A stretch of DNA of 64,000 bases. Origin: Phenylobacterium sp. Its GTDB lineage: Bacteria > Pseudomonadota > Alphaproteobacteria > Caulobacterales > Caulobacteraceae. The stretch covers positions 1-64,000 of the forward strand of contig NZ_SCTC01000069.1 in assembly GCF_004299445.1 (NCBI RefSeq), read 5' to 3'. Each line of letters opens with the position of its first letter. Positions within the stretch are counted from its first letter, which is position 1. Below the pieces are notes generated by a model. The model worked only from the letters and a program-made list of their open reading frames with translations. It was not told the DNA's origin and did not search any database. Below are positions 57,448-64,000 of this stretch, piece by piece. The translations under genes and the position numbers were made by a program.

Positions 57448-58019
57448 CGACGGGCGGGACGTAGCATCGGCGTCAGCGGCGGGATGTCCCGCACCTCGAT
57501 GACGCCCAGGGGCTCGAACCCGTGACGCTCGTAGAACGGCACGTTCTTGGGATCGGAGGCCTCGAGGTAGGCCGTGGCGCCCTCGGCGTCGATCTGCGCC
57601 AGCCTGTGCTTCAGCAACGCCGAGCCCACGCCGCGGCCCTGGCGTCGCGGGTCGACGCCCAGGGTCCACAGGTACCAGTGCGGCGCGGTGGGGTGATACC
57701 GCTCCATCTCGGCGCGGAACGCGGCCGAGACTTCGGCCGACTCCTCTGTGCCCGGCAGGTCCAGGGCCGCGATACGGGCCGGGTCAGGCTCGACGCCCGG
57801 CGGCATCCACAAGGCGACGCCTTCGAAGTCGGCGGCGAGGTCGCAGGCGCCGGCGTCAAGGCCGCGCTCGCCCATCGCCAGCACGAACCTGGGCCACCAT
57901 TCGAGGTGCTCGCTGGCGGTGGTCCACCAGTAGCGGACGATAGGGTCGGCGGCGAAGGCCAGGGTGATGGTGTCGAGCAGGCGGGCCTCGTCGGCCCGTG
58001 TCGCGGTGCGGATGTCCAT
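57444..58019 (-). CDS. GNAT-family acetyltransferase
   Basis: A 191-residue N-acetyltransferase: MDIRTATRADEARLLDTITLAFAADPIVRYWW, long middle with PPGVEPDPARIAALDLPG, then the acetyl-CoA motif YLWTLGVDPRRQGRGVGSALLKHRLAQIDAEGATAYLEASDPKNVPFYERHGFEPLGVIEV. Such enzymes with the AFAADPI opening are often close to toxin/antibiotic acetyltransferases. The acceptor is unknown. The ATG at 58019 follows GGGGAGG. Confidence 0.88.
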   Translation of the reverse strand: MDIRTATRADEARLLDTITLAFAADPIVRYWWTTASEHLEWWPRFVLAMGERGLDAGACDLAADFEGVALWMPPGVEPDPARIAALDLPGTEESAEVSAAFRAEMERYHPTAPHWYLWTLGVDPRRQGRGVGSALLKHRLAQIDAEGATAYLEASDPKNVPFYERHGFEPLGVIEVRDIPPLTPMLRPARR

Positions 58020-58168
58020 GCGCCTCCCCTGTCCAGGCTCGCCGGCTGGTTCGGCGTTGCTCACGACATGGCGGCTCCGCCTGGACGACGCAAGCGCGCG
58101 GCGTGCTGGCGGATAGGCGACGGAACGTGTTTCATGAGGCTTCACGTCGCCGTCCGGGGGGAACGCAG

Positions 58169-58732
58169 ATGGTCAAGCCAGTAAAGTTCGCGCACGTGGT
58201 CTATCAGACCCGCCGCTACGACGAGATGATCGCCTGGTACGAGGACGTATTCGAGGCGCGCGTCGTGCACCAGGACCCGGCGCTGGCCTTCATGACCTAT
58301 GACGACGAGCATCACCGCTTCGCCTTTGCGAACCTCGACGTCCTGCAGCCGGGCGGCGGGGACCGGCGCGGCGAGGTCGGCGTCAATCACGTGGCCTACA
58401 CCTACGCCAGCGTCGGCGATCTGATGGACACCTACCAGCGGCTCAAGGCCAAGGGCATCCTGCCCTACTGGCCGGTGCACCACGGCATTACGCTCTCGCT
58501 CTACTACCGCGACCCCGACGGCAACCGGATGGAGTTCCAGGTCGACGCCTGCACGGCGGCCGAGGGCGAGGCGTTCATGAACTCCCCCGCCTTCGCGGCC
58601 AATCCCGTGGGGGTGGAGTACGATCCGGAAGACCTCCTGGCGCGGTTGCTCGCCGGGGCCGATCAGAAGAGCCTGCTGACCCGCCCCGAAGGCGCGCCGT
58701 CGCCGATCCCCGAGGCGCACGGCCTGACCTGA
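58169..58732 (+). CDS. VOC-family dioxygenase-like protein
   Basis: A 187-residue vicinal-oxygen-chelate protein. KPVKFAHVVYQTRRYDEMIAWYEDVFEARVVHQDP is the first module; GVNHVAYTYASVGDLMDTYQRLKAKGILPYWPVHHGITLSLYYRDPDGNRMEFQVD the second. Metal-ligand positions (His in KFAHVV and NHVAY region, Glu in RMEFQ) are kept, as in catechol 2,3-dioxygenase-like proteins. The substrate is unknown. Its TGA directly abuts the convergent sigma factor stop, so that the palindrome TGATCA carries both. Confidence 0.85.
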   Translation: MVKPVKFAHVVYQTRRYDEMIAWYEDVFEARVVHQDPALAFMTYDDEHHRFAFANLDVLQPGGGDRRGEVGVNHVAYTYASVGDLMDTYQRLKAKGILPYWPVHHGITLSLYYRDPDGNRMEFQVDACTAAEGEAFMNSPAFAANPVGVEYDPEDLLARLLAGADQKSLLTRPEGAPSPIPEAHGLT

Positions 58733-59947
58733 TCAGCCGAGCTCCCGGCGCCGTGCCTCCAGGTACAGGCGCTCGGCGGGCGCGGGGCTTAGCGCCAGCG
58801 CCGCGGCGTATGCCGCCGCCGCTTGTGGCTTGCGCCCGGCCCTCGCGCTGAGGGCCGCCAGCGCCGTCTGGTAGGGAAGCCAGGTTTCCATACCCTCGAC
58901 GTTCGCCAGCTCGGCCAGGCCGGCCTCGGGCCCGCGCGCCTCGCCGATGGCGACAGCTCGGTTCACCGCGGTGGCGGCGTGGGGGCGCAGGTAGGCCAGC
59001 ACATCGTAGAGCGCAGCTATCGCGGCCCAGTCGGTGGCGCCGGTCTCGGCCCGCGTGCAATGGGCGCCGTGGATGGCGGCCAGAATCTGGCGGGGTCCGG
59101 AGCGTGCGAACCCGGCTGCCCGTTCCAGCAAACGGGCGCCCTCGGCGATCAGGTCCCGCCGCCAGAGGCCCACGTCCTGTTGCTCGGGGGGAACCATGGC
59201 GCCCAGGTCGTCGAGACGGGCGGGGCGGCGGGCTTCGGCGAAGCGGACCAGGGCGGCCAAGCCCAGCACCTCCGGCTCGTCGGGTGTCAGTTCGGCCAAC
59301 AGGCCCGACAGGCGTAGAACCTCGGCGGCGAACCCGGCGCTCTCGCCTGCGAGGGCGGCGTCCTCATAGGCCTGGGCGTAGGCGATCTCGAGCGTCGTGA
59401 GGACCGCCTCCAGCCGCTCGGGCCAAGCCTGGCGGCCTGGGACTTCGAACGGCACACCGGCGCCGGCGATCTTTTTCTTCGCGCGGGTGATGCGCTGGAG
59501 CATGGCCGGCTCGGCCACGAAGAAGGCCCGGGCGAGACGCTTGGTAGAGAGGCCGCAGACCACTTTCAGCGTCAGGGCGGCGCGGCTATCAGGCGCCAGC
59601 GCCGGGTGGCAGCACACGAAGATCAGCTTCAGCCGCTCGTCGGGGATGGGTTCGTCGGCCGCCATCAGGGCCTCCTCTGGCGTCGGCGGCGGGGCGGGTT
59701 CGTCCAGGACGGCGCGCTCGCGCACTGCGGAGCGTCGCTTGGCGTCCAGCGCCTTCCGCAGGCCCGCCCGCCACAGCCAGGCGGCCGGGTCGCGCGGCGC
59801 CTGATTGGGCCAGGCGACCAGCGCGGCGGCCGAGGCGTCGGCGAAGGCGTCCTCGGCCAGGTCCAGATCGCGCAGGCGTCCGGCCAGCGCCGCCACCACC
59901 CGCGGACGGGCGGCGGAGATCTGCTGGCCGAACCATTGCGGGCTCAT
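58733..59947 (-). CDS. ECF sigma factor of the ECF42 type, with C-terminal extension
   Basis: A 404-residue sigma factor. Region 2 is visible as LAEDAFADASAAALVAWPNQAPRDPAAWLWRAGLRKALDAKRR, region 4 as RAALTLKVVCGLSTKRLARAFFVAEPAMLQRITRAKKKI. About 220 further residues after region 4 form the helical, TPR-like extension that marks ECF42. ECF42 members occur with DGPF (YCII-related) proteins and need no classical anti-sigma factor. Here the DGPF gene is directly upstream with a one-base overlap. Target genes are probably few and include this operon itself. Confidence 0.9.
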   Translation of the reverse strand: MSPQWFGQQISAARPRVVAALAGRLRDLDLAEDAFADASAAALVAWPNQAPRDPAAWLWRAGLRKALDAKRRSAVRERAVLDEPAPPPTPEEALMAADEPIPDERLKLIFVCCHPALAPDSRAALTLKVVCGLSTKRLARAFFVAEPAMLQRITRAKKKIAGAGVPFEVPGRQAWPERLEAVLTTLEIAYAQAYEDAALAGESAGFAAEVLRLSGLLAELTPDEPEVLGLAALVRFAEARRPARLDDLGAMVPPEQQDVGLWRRDLIAEGARLLERAAGFARSGPRQILAAIHGAHCTRAETGATDWAAIAALYDVLAYLRPHAATAVNRAVAIGEARGPEAGLAELANVEGMETWLPYQTALAALSARAGRKPQAAAAYAAALALSPAPAERLYLEARRRELG

Positions 59948-60297
59948 CAGTATACGGCGAGAGGGCGCACTTCGACCTTGCCCCCGTCGATCACCGGAAC
60001 CCGCCGGGCGACCGATAGTGCGGCGTCCAGGTCGGCGACCTCGATCAGGTAGTAACCGCCCAGGTGCTCGCGGGTCTCGGCGAAGGGGCCGTCGTGCAGT
60101 GTCTGTTGGCCGCCCTTCGTGATGATAGTGGTGGCGGTGGAGCTGTCCTGCAGGCCCGAGCCGTCCTTCATCCAGCCCTTGGCGCGCAGGTCGGCGGCCA
60201 GAGCCATGTGCTTGGCGACGATGTCCTGCAGGGCGGCCTGGCCGGCCTCGCCAGCGTAGGCGTCCTCGGGCTCGTAGATCAGGATCATGTATTGCAT
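59947..60297 (-). CDS. DGPF/YCII-related protein, partner of the ECF sigma factor
   Basis: A 116-residue protein with the DGPF signature: MQYMILIYEPEDAYAGEAG, ALAADLRAKGWMKDGSGLQDSSTATTI and TLHDGPFAETREHLGGYYLIEVADLDAALSVARRVP. The fold is a ferredoxin-like dimer. It precedes the ECF42-type sigma gene with overlap TGATG, and starts after a GGAGGGG ribosome binding site. The two are a conserved pair; what the DGPF protein senses or does is unknown. Confidence 0.92.
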   Translation of the reverse strand: MQYMILIYEPEDAYAGEAGQAALQDIVAKHMALAADLRAKGWMKDGSGLQDSSTATTIITKGGQQTLHDGPFAETREHLGGYYLIEVADLDAALSVARRVPVIDGGKVEVRPLAVY

Positions 60298-60327
60298 TCG
60301 CGGTCCCCTCCAGGTTCGAGATTGCGC

Positions 60328-60345
60328 GACGCAGAAGCCTGCGTC
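60328..60345. promoter_or_regulatory. Inverted repeat in the divergent region of the ECF operon
   Basis: GACGCAG (60328-60334) and CTGCGTC (60339-60345) form a perfect 7-bp inverted repeat with AAGC between. The repeat is in the 98-bp divergent region between the DGPF/ECF operon and the beta-lactamase-fold hydrolase. Candidate operator or ECF promoter part. Confidence 0.35.
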
Positions 60346-60395
60346 ACCGGGGAGACGGGCGGGGTCCGCCGGATTCGACAGGGGTCTTGGAAAAA

Positions 60396-61751
60396 ATGCG
60401 AGCGATATGGGTGGCGGCGGTCCTGGCCGTGGCGGCGAACGGGGCGCGGGCGGCGGACGATCCGCATACCCGGGCGCTCGCGGCGGGCTACAAGGCGGCG
60501 TTCCTGTGCAGCGGGGTCTTCAACGCCGGCCGGTCCGAAGCGGAGATCGCGGCGGATGACCTGGAGGGTATCTATCCCGAGTATCAGGCGCTGGTGCGGA
60601 CCCTGCCGGCCACGGTGGACCGCAACGCCAAGACCGTGAGCGTCGCGTTCGACCCGACCCTGCCGCCGCGGATTGCGGCGTGGCGGCCGCACCTGGGCTG
60701 CGCCCAACTGCCCATCGGCGCTGGGCCTGACGGCGTTACCAAGCTGCCGACGCTAGGCATCGCGCGCGAGCCGGCGTCGAAGGCCGCATGGCCGGCGGGC
60801 GACGAGCAGGCGACGGGCAAGACGCCCAAGGCGCTGGCCCCGCTGCTGGCCAAGGCGTTCAGCGACTACGGCGGCAAGACCACGGCGGTGCTGGTCGTCA
60901 AGGACGGCAAGATCGTGGGCGAGCAGTACCGGCCAGGCTACGACCTCTACACGCCGCAACGCACCTGGTCGGCCGCCAAGAGCCTGACGGCGAGTGTGGT
61001 CGGCCGCGCTGTCCAACTGGGCAAGGTCAAGGTTGACGCGCCCGCGAACATTCCGGAGTGGAAGGCGCCGGGGGATCCGCGGGCGTCGATCACGCTGACG
61101 CAGCTGATGCACATGGGCTCGGGGCTCTGGACCGACGGGCCCGGCAACCGCACCGACGAGGTCTACCTGGCCGGCGGACCGGTCACCGAGTGGGCCACGC
61201 GCATGCCCCTGGAGGTCGCGCCTGACAGTCGCTTCCGGTACGCCAACAACGACACCCTGCTGGCGGCGCGGTCGGTCCGCGCGGCGCTGGGCGACGGGGC
61301 CGACGCCCTGGCCTTCCCGTTCACCGAGCTGCTCTGGCGGATCGGGATGAACCGCACGACGCTCGAGACCGACTGGCAGGGGAACTACATCCTCTCCAGC
61401 CAGGTCTGGACCACGTCGCGCGACCTGGCGCGGCTGGGCCTGCTCTACCTGAACGATGGGGTCTGGAACGGCGAGCGGCTGCTGCCCGAAGGCTGGGCGA
61501 AGTTCGTCGCCACGCCGGCGCCGGCCCAGCCGCCGACCGGCCCGGGCTATGGCGCCTTCTTCTGGCTGCATGGCGCCGCTCAGGGCCTGCCCGAGGGGAC
61601 CTACGCCATGAACGGCAACCGCGGGCAATACGTCTTCATCGTGCCGTCGAAGAAGGTGGTCATCGTGCGCCGAGGCTTCGACAGCGCGCAGGCGCGCTTC
61701 GACGACGTGCGGTTCGCCCGCGACGTCCTGGCGGCCCTGGAGGCGAACTAG
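60396..61751 (+). CDS. Secreted serine hydrolase of beta-lactamase (class C) fold
   Basis: A 451-residue protein with a signal peptide (MRAIWVAAVLAVAANGARAA, about 19 residues). Catalytic Ser192 and Lys195 are in TWSAAKSLTASVVG (SxxK). The Tyr is in SRFRYANNDTLLAARS (YxN), and the third element is near GPGYGAFFWLHG. DYGGKTTAVLVVKDGKIVGEQYRPGYDLYTP is typical of the family 6-aminohexanoate hydrolase/esterase EstB branch rather than true beta-lactamases. The target may be an ester, amide or a peptidoglycan fragment. An upstream TTG at 60387 is possible but 60396 gives the better signal peptide. Divergent from the DGPF/ECF operon. Confidence 0.88.
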   Translation: MRAIWVAAVLAVAANGARAADDPHTRALAAGYKAAFLCSGVFNAGRSEAEIAADDLEGIYPEYQALVRTLPATVDRNAKTVSVAFDPTLPPRIAAWRPHLGCAQLPIGAGPDGVTKLPTLGIAREPASKAAWPAGDEQATGKTPKALAPLLAKAFSDYGGKTTAVLVVKDGKIVGEQYRPGYDLYTPQRTWSAAKSLTASVVGRAVQLGKVKVDAPANIPEWKAPGDPRASITLTQLMHMGSGLWTDGPGNRTDEVYLAGGPVTEWATRMPLEVAPDSRFRYANNDTLLAARSVRAALGDGADALAFPFTELLWRIGMNRTTLETDWQGNYILSSQVWTTSRDLARLGLLYLNDGVWNGERLLPEGWAKFVATPAPAQPPTGPGYGAFFWLHGAAQGLPEGTYAMNGNRGQYVFIVPSKKVVIVRRGFDSAQARFDDVRFARDVLAALEAN

Positions 61752-63082
61752 GTCGCCAGGGTTTCCAGGAACCGCACCGCCTCGCCCTGAGACCGCAGAA
61801 CGATCTCGTCGTCGCGCATGACGACCTTGCCGCGGATGATGGTGGCCTTGGGCCAGCCCTTGGCCTCCATGCCGTCGAAGGGGGTCCAGCCCGAGCGGGT
61901 GGCCATCTGCTCGTGGGTGATGGTGCGGCGCGCCTTCAGGTCGACGATGGTCAGGTCGCCGTCGTAGCCCACGGCCATGCGGCCTTTGTCGGCAATGTTG
62001 AAGATGCGTTGCGCGCCGTGGCTGGTCAGGTCGACCAGACGCTCCAGAGACAGACGCCCCTCGGCCACGTGGGTCAACATCAGCGGCAGCAGCGTCTGCA
62101 CGCCCGGCATGCCCGACGGCGAGGCGGGGTAGGGGCGGGCCTTCTCCTCGCGGGTGTGCGGGGCGTGGTCCGAGCCCAGCACGTCGGCGACACCGTTGGC
62201 CACGCCGGCCCAGATGCCCATCCGGTGATAGTGATCGCGGATCGGCGGGTTCATCTGGGCGAAGCCCTTCAGCCGCTCGTACGCCTCGGGCCCTTCGAGT
62301 GTGAGGTGCTGGGGCGTCACTTCCACAGAGGCGACGTCCTTGTGGGCGGCCAGGTACTCGATCTCTTCCTTGGTGGTCACGTGCAGGACGTGGATGCGCT
62401 TGCCCAGCTTCTGGGCCAGGCCGACCAGGCGGTGGGTGGACTGCAGCGCCGACTGGGCGTCGCGCACCTCGGGGTGGCTGGTCCAGTCACCGGTGCGGGC
62501 CAGCGGGCGGCGCTCGGCCAGGCGGTACTCGTCCTCGGAGTGGAAGGCGGCGCGGCGGTTGATGTGGCGCAGCACCTGCTCCACGCCCTCGTCGTCTTCG
62601 ATAAGCAGGGCGCCGGTGGAGGCGCCCATGAACACCTTGACCCCGCAGCAACCGGGCAGCCGCTCCAGTTCGCCCAGGTAGGCGGCGTTCGCATGCGTGC
62701 CGCCGACATAGAAGGCATGGTCGCAGTGCATGCGGTGCTTCGCGCGCCTCAGCTTGTCGGCCAGGCTGTCGGGGTCGGTGGTGGTGGGTTCGGTGTTCGG
62801 CATCTCGAACACGGCCACCACGCCGCCCAGGACGGCGCATTGCGAGCCGGTCTCCAGGTCTTCCTTCCACTCCAGCCCCGGTTCGCGGAAGTGGACCTGC
62901 GTGTCGATGACGCCCGGCATAACCGTCAGGCCGGTGGCGTCGAACACCTCGCCGGCGCTGGCCTGGCCCAGGTCACCGATGGCGGCGAACTTGCCATCCT
63001 TGATCCCGACGTCCGCCATACCGCGGCCCGCATGGTTCACCACCTCGCCCCCGCGGACGATCAGGTCGTAGGTCTCAGGCAT
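61748..63082 (-). CDS. pyrC: Dihydroorotase
   Basis: A 444-residue cyclic amidohydrolase (class I-like) for the third step of pyrimidine synthesis. The metal site opening is GVIDTQVHFREPGLEWKEDLETGSQCAVLGGV; in the usual DxHxH the first His is Gln62 here, as I recall for the alphaproteobacterial branch. Further: MPNTEPTTTD, GVKVFMGASTGALL with the carboxylated-Lys position, HSEDEYRLAERR, IHVLHVTTKEE, VEVTPQHL, and VLGSDHAPHTREEK with the catalytic Asp. An allantoinase/hydantoinase role is possible but less likely. Its stop shares CTAG with the hydrolase gene. It overlaps the glycosyltransferase gene by 8 bases. Confidence 0.88.
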   Translation of the reverse strand: MPETYDLIVRGGEVVNHAGRGMADVGIKDGKFAAIGDLGQASAGEVFDATGLTVMPGVIDTQVHFREPGLEWKEDLETGSQCAVLGGVVAVFEMPNTEPTTTDPDSLADKLRRAKHRMHCDHAFYVGGTHANAAYLGELERLPGCCGVKVFMGASTGALLIEDDEGVEQVLRHINRRAAFHSEDEYRLAERRPLARTGDWTSHPEVRDAQSALQSTHRLVGLAQKLGKRIHVLHVTTKEEIEYLAAHKDVASVEVTPQHLTLEGPEAYERLKGFAQMNPPIRDHYHRMGIWAGVANGVADVLGSDHAPHTREEKARPYPASPSGMPGVQTLLPLMLTHVAEGRLSLERLVDLTSHGAQRIFNIADKGRMAVGYDGDLTIVDLKARRTITHEQMATRSGWTPFDGMEAKGWPKATIIRGKVVMRDDEIVLRSQGEAVRFLETLAT

Positions 63083-64000
63083 TCCCGCTTTCCGTGGCTT
63101 TGAGGAGGTCGCTGGCGGCGGTGACGACGGTTTTCACCGGCAGGTCCATCATGTGGCAAAGCGCCTGGCCAAAGCCAGGGTCAACCGCGCGAATCTGTTC
63201 GAATGAGCGGGGCCCACGAACGATCCGCGTGTGCTCGCCCCAGGGTGCGTAGAGACGTTCGTCCGATGGGCCGAACAGGCCGATGGTGGGCGTGCCCGCG
63301 GCGGCCGACAGGTGCATCGCCCCCGAGTCGTTGCCGATGAAGAGTCGGGCCCGCTTCAGGCAGGCATAGGCGGTCAGCACATCGACCTTGCCCGCGAGGT
63401 TGATGAACCGGCGGCCGGCGGAATCCTTGAGCGAACGGCCCAGCGCGTCGTCGCCCGGCCCACCCAGCACCATCAGACGTCCGCCAGCCAGCGGGCCGTA
63501 TCCGTGCAGCAGGTTCATGGCCACCTGGCTGAAGCGCTCCACCGGCCAGGTCTTGCCGATCCAGTTGGCGGCCGGCGCCATGGCCAGGATCGGCCCTTCG
63601 CCCTTGGTCAGTTCGTCGGCATAGGTCTCGAGGTCGGGGTTCGTGAAGATGTGCGGCGGCGCGGGGTCGTCCTCGATGCGTAGGGTGCGGGCCGCCTCCA
63701 GAACCTTGTGCGTGGGTTCGGTGCTCTTCCGGTGGATGGCGCGGCGCCTGGTGGTGAGGAACCGTGAGATGCCCGAACCGCGCAGGTCGACGACCAATCC
63801 CCACTTCGTCGTGCGCACCTGGCGCCACAGCTCAAACCAGTGGCTGCCGCTCTTGGACTTTTCGAAGGCGATGACCCGGTCCAGGCCCGGCACGTGGGCG
63901 AACAGCGGGGCGGCGTCGGGGCCGGCCACGATGGTGAAACGGGCGTCGGGGATCTCGTCGATCAGTCGCTTGATCAGACCGGAGGACAGCACCGCGTCGC
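63075..64000 (-). CDS. Glycosyltransferase family 9 (heptosyltransferase-like), partial
   Basis: The gene runs beyond the window end; 308 residues of its C-terminal part are seen. DAVLSSGLIKRLIDEIPDARFTIVAGPDAAPLFAHVPGLDRVIAFEKSK is the normal second segment of an ADP-heptose:LPS heptosyltransferase, missing only the first ~15 residues. ILAMAPAANWIGKTWPVERF, MVLGGPGDD and ARLFIGNDSGAMHLSAAAGTPTIGLFGPSDERLYAPWG are the donor-binding motifs. It adds a core sugar to lipopolysaccharide at the inner face of the inner membrane. Overlaps pyrC by 8 bases. Confidence 0.9.
   Translation of the reverse strand, partial: DAVLSSGLIKRLIDEIPDARFTIVAGPDAAPLFAHVPGLDRVIAFEKSKSGSHWFELWRQVRTTKWGLVVDLRGSGISRFLTTRRRAIHRKSTEPTHKVLEAARTLRIEDDPAPPHIFTNPDLETYADELTKGEGPILAMAPAANWIGKTWPVERFSQVAMNLLHGYGPLAGGRLMVLGGPGDDALGRSLKDSAGRRFINLAGKVDVLTAYACLKRARLFIGNDSGAMHLSAAAGTPTIGLFGPSDERLYAPWGEHTRIVRGPRSFEQIRAVDPGFGQALCHMMDLPVKTVVTAASDLLKATESGNA

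Noticed and set aside
1..64000. tRNA or rRNA genes, CRISPR arrays, integrases or transposases
   Set aside because: I looked for cloverleaf ends with the T-loop GTTCRA pattern in the gaps, for evenly spaced direct repeats and for typical recombinase motifs, and found none.

Overview
The window is a GC-rich stretch of ordinary chromosome from an alphaproteobacterium, most likely a member of the Caulobacteraceae (Caulobacter or Phenylobacterium type). This rests on the cytochrome oxidase cluster in the order ctaC-ctaD-ctaB-coxF-ctaG-ctaE-DUF983-SURF1-thrC-M16 peptidase, on a PdeA-like phosphodiesterase with the GEDEF variant next to yqgE/algH, and on codon use dominated by G/C third positions. 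The genus is an inference. I see no rRNA, tRNA, phage, transposase, plasmid function or CRISPR array.

Layout. Positions 1-575 hold no gene. From 576 to 9 kb come an ABC exporter, a 50-residue acidic small protein whose ribosome binding site is locked in a hairpin, a YcaQ-type DNA glycosylase, PPK2 with a small lipoprotein, rsmE, glutamate-cysteine ligase, and GFA, CYTH and DUF427 proteins. From 9 to 15 kb lie a POT peptide transporter, a TonB-dependent receptor and tldD. From 15 to 24.5 kb is the aa3-type cytochrome c oxidase and assembly cluster, running into thrC and an M16 peptidase. From 24.5 to 32 kb are a winged-helix regulator with a membrane protein and an acyltransferase, a GNAT enzyme, pdeA, yqgE, a peroxiredoxin coupled to a secreted subtilase, and two small unknown proteins. 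From 32 to 46 kb are an alkyladenine DNA glycosylase, an amidohydrolase, a phytase-like esterase, an acyl-CoA dehydrogenase, a YceI protein followed by a cytochrome b561-YceI fusion, Sua5, a lipid kinase, a GlcD-type FAD dehydrogenase, yaaA, bdhA and a nitronate monooxygenase. From 45 to 51 kb are SnoaL-like proteins, an ACT-domain protein, a YbjN-like protein, the SPFH/NfeD pair and a secreted protein made of five four-cysteine repeats.

From 51 to 57 kb a run of genes on the minus strand (TetR regulator, exported GST-like protein, CurA-like reductase, feruloyl-CoA-synthase-like ligase, ThDP enzyme) looks like a small catabolic unit with a perfect 20-bp palindrome as its likely operator. The last part holds GFA, GNAT and VOC proteins, an ECF42-type sigma factor with its DGPF/YCII partner, a beta-lactamase-fold hydrolase, dihydroorotase, and a family 9 glycosyltransferase cut by the window end.

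Most of the window is housekeeping. The observations most worth following are the hairpins that hide ribosome binding sites (before the 50-residue protein, the TonB receptor and the nitronate monooxygenase), the five-repeat cysteine-rich secreted protein, the palindrome lying across the stop codon of the TetR gene, and the YceI/b561-YceI pair. Coordinates and motifs were read from the sequence. Family names come from recognising motifs, without any database search.
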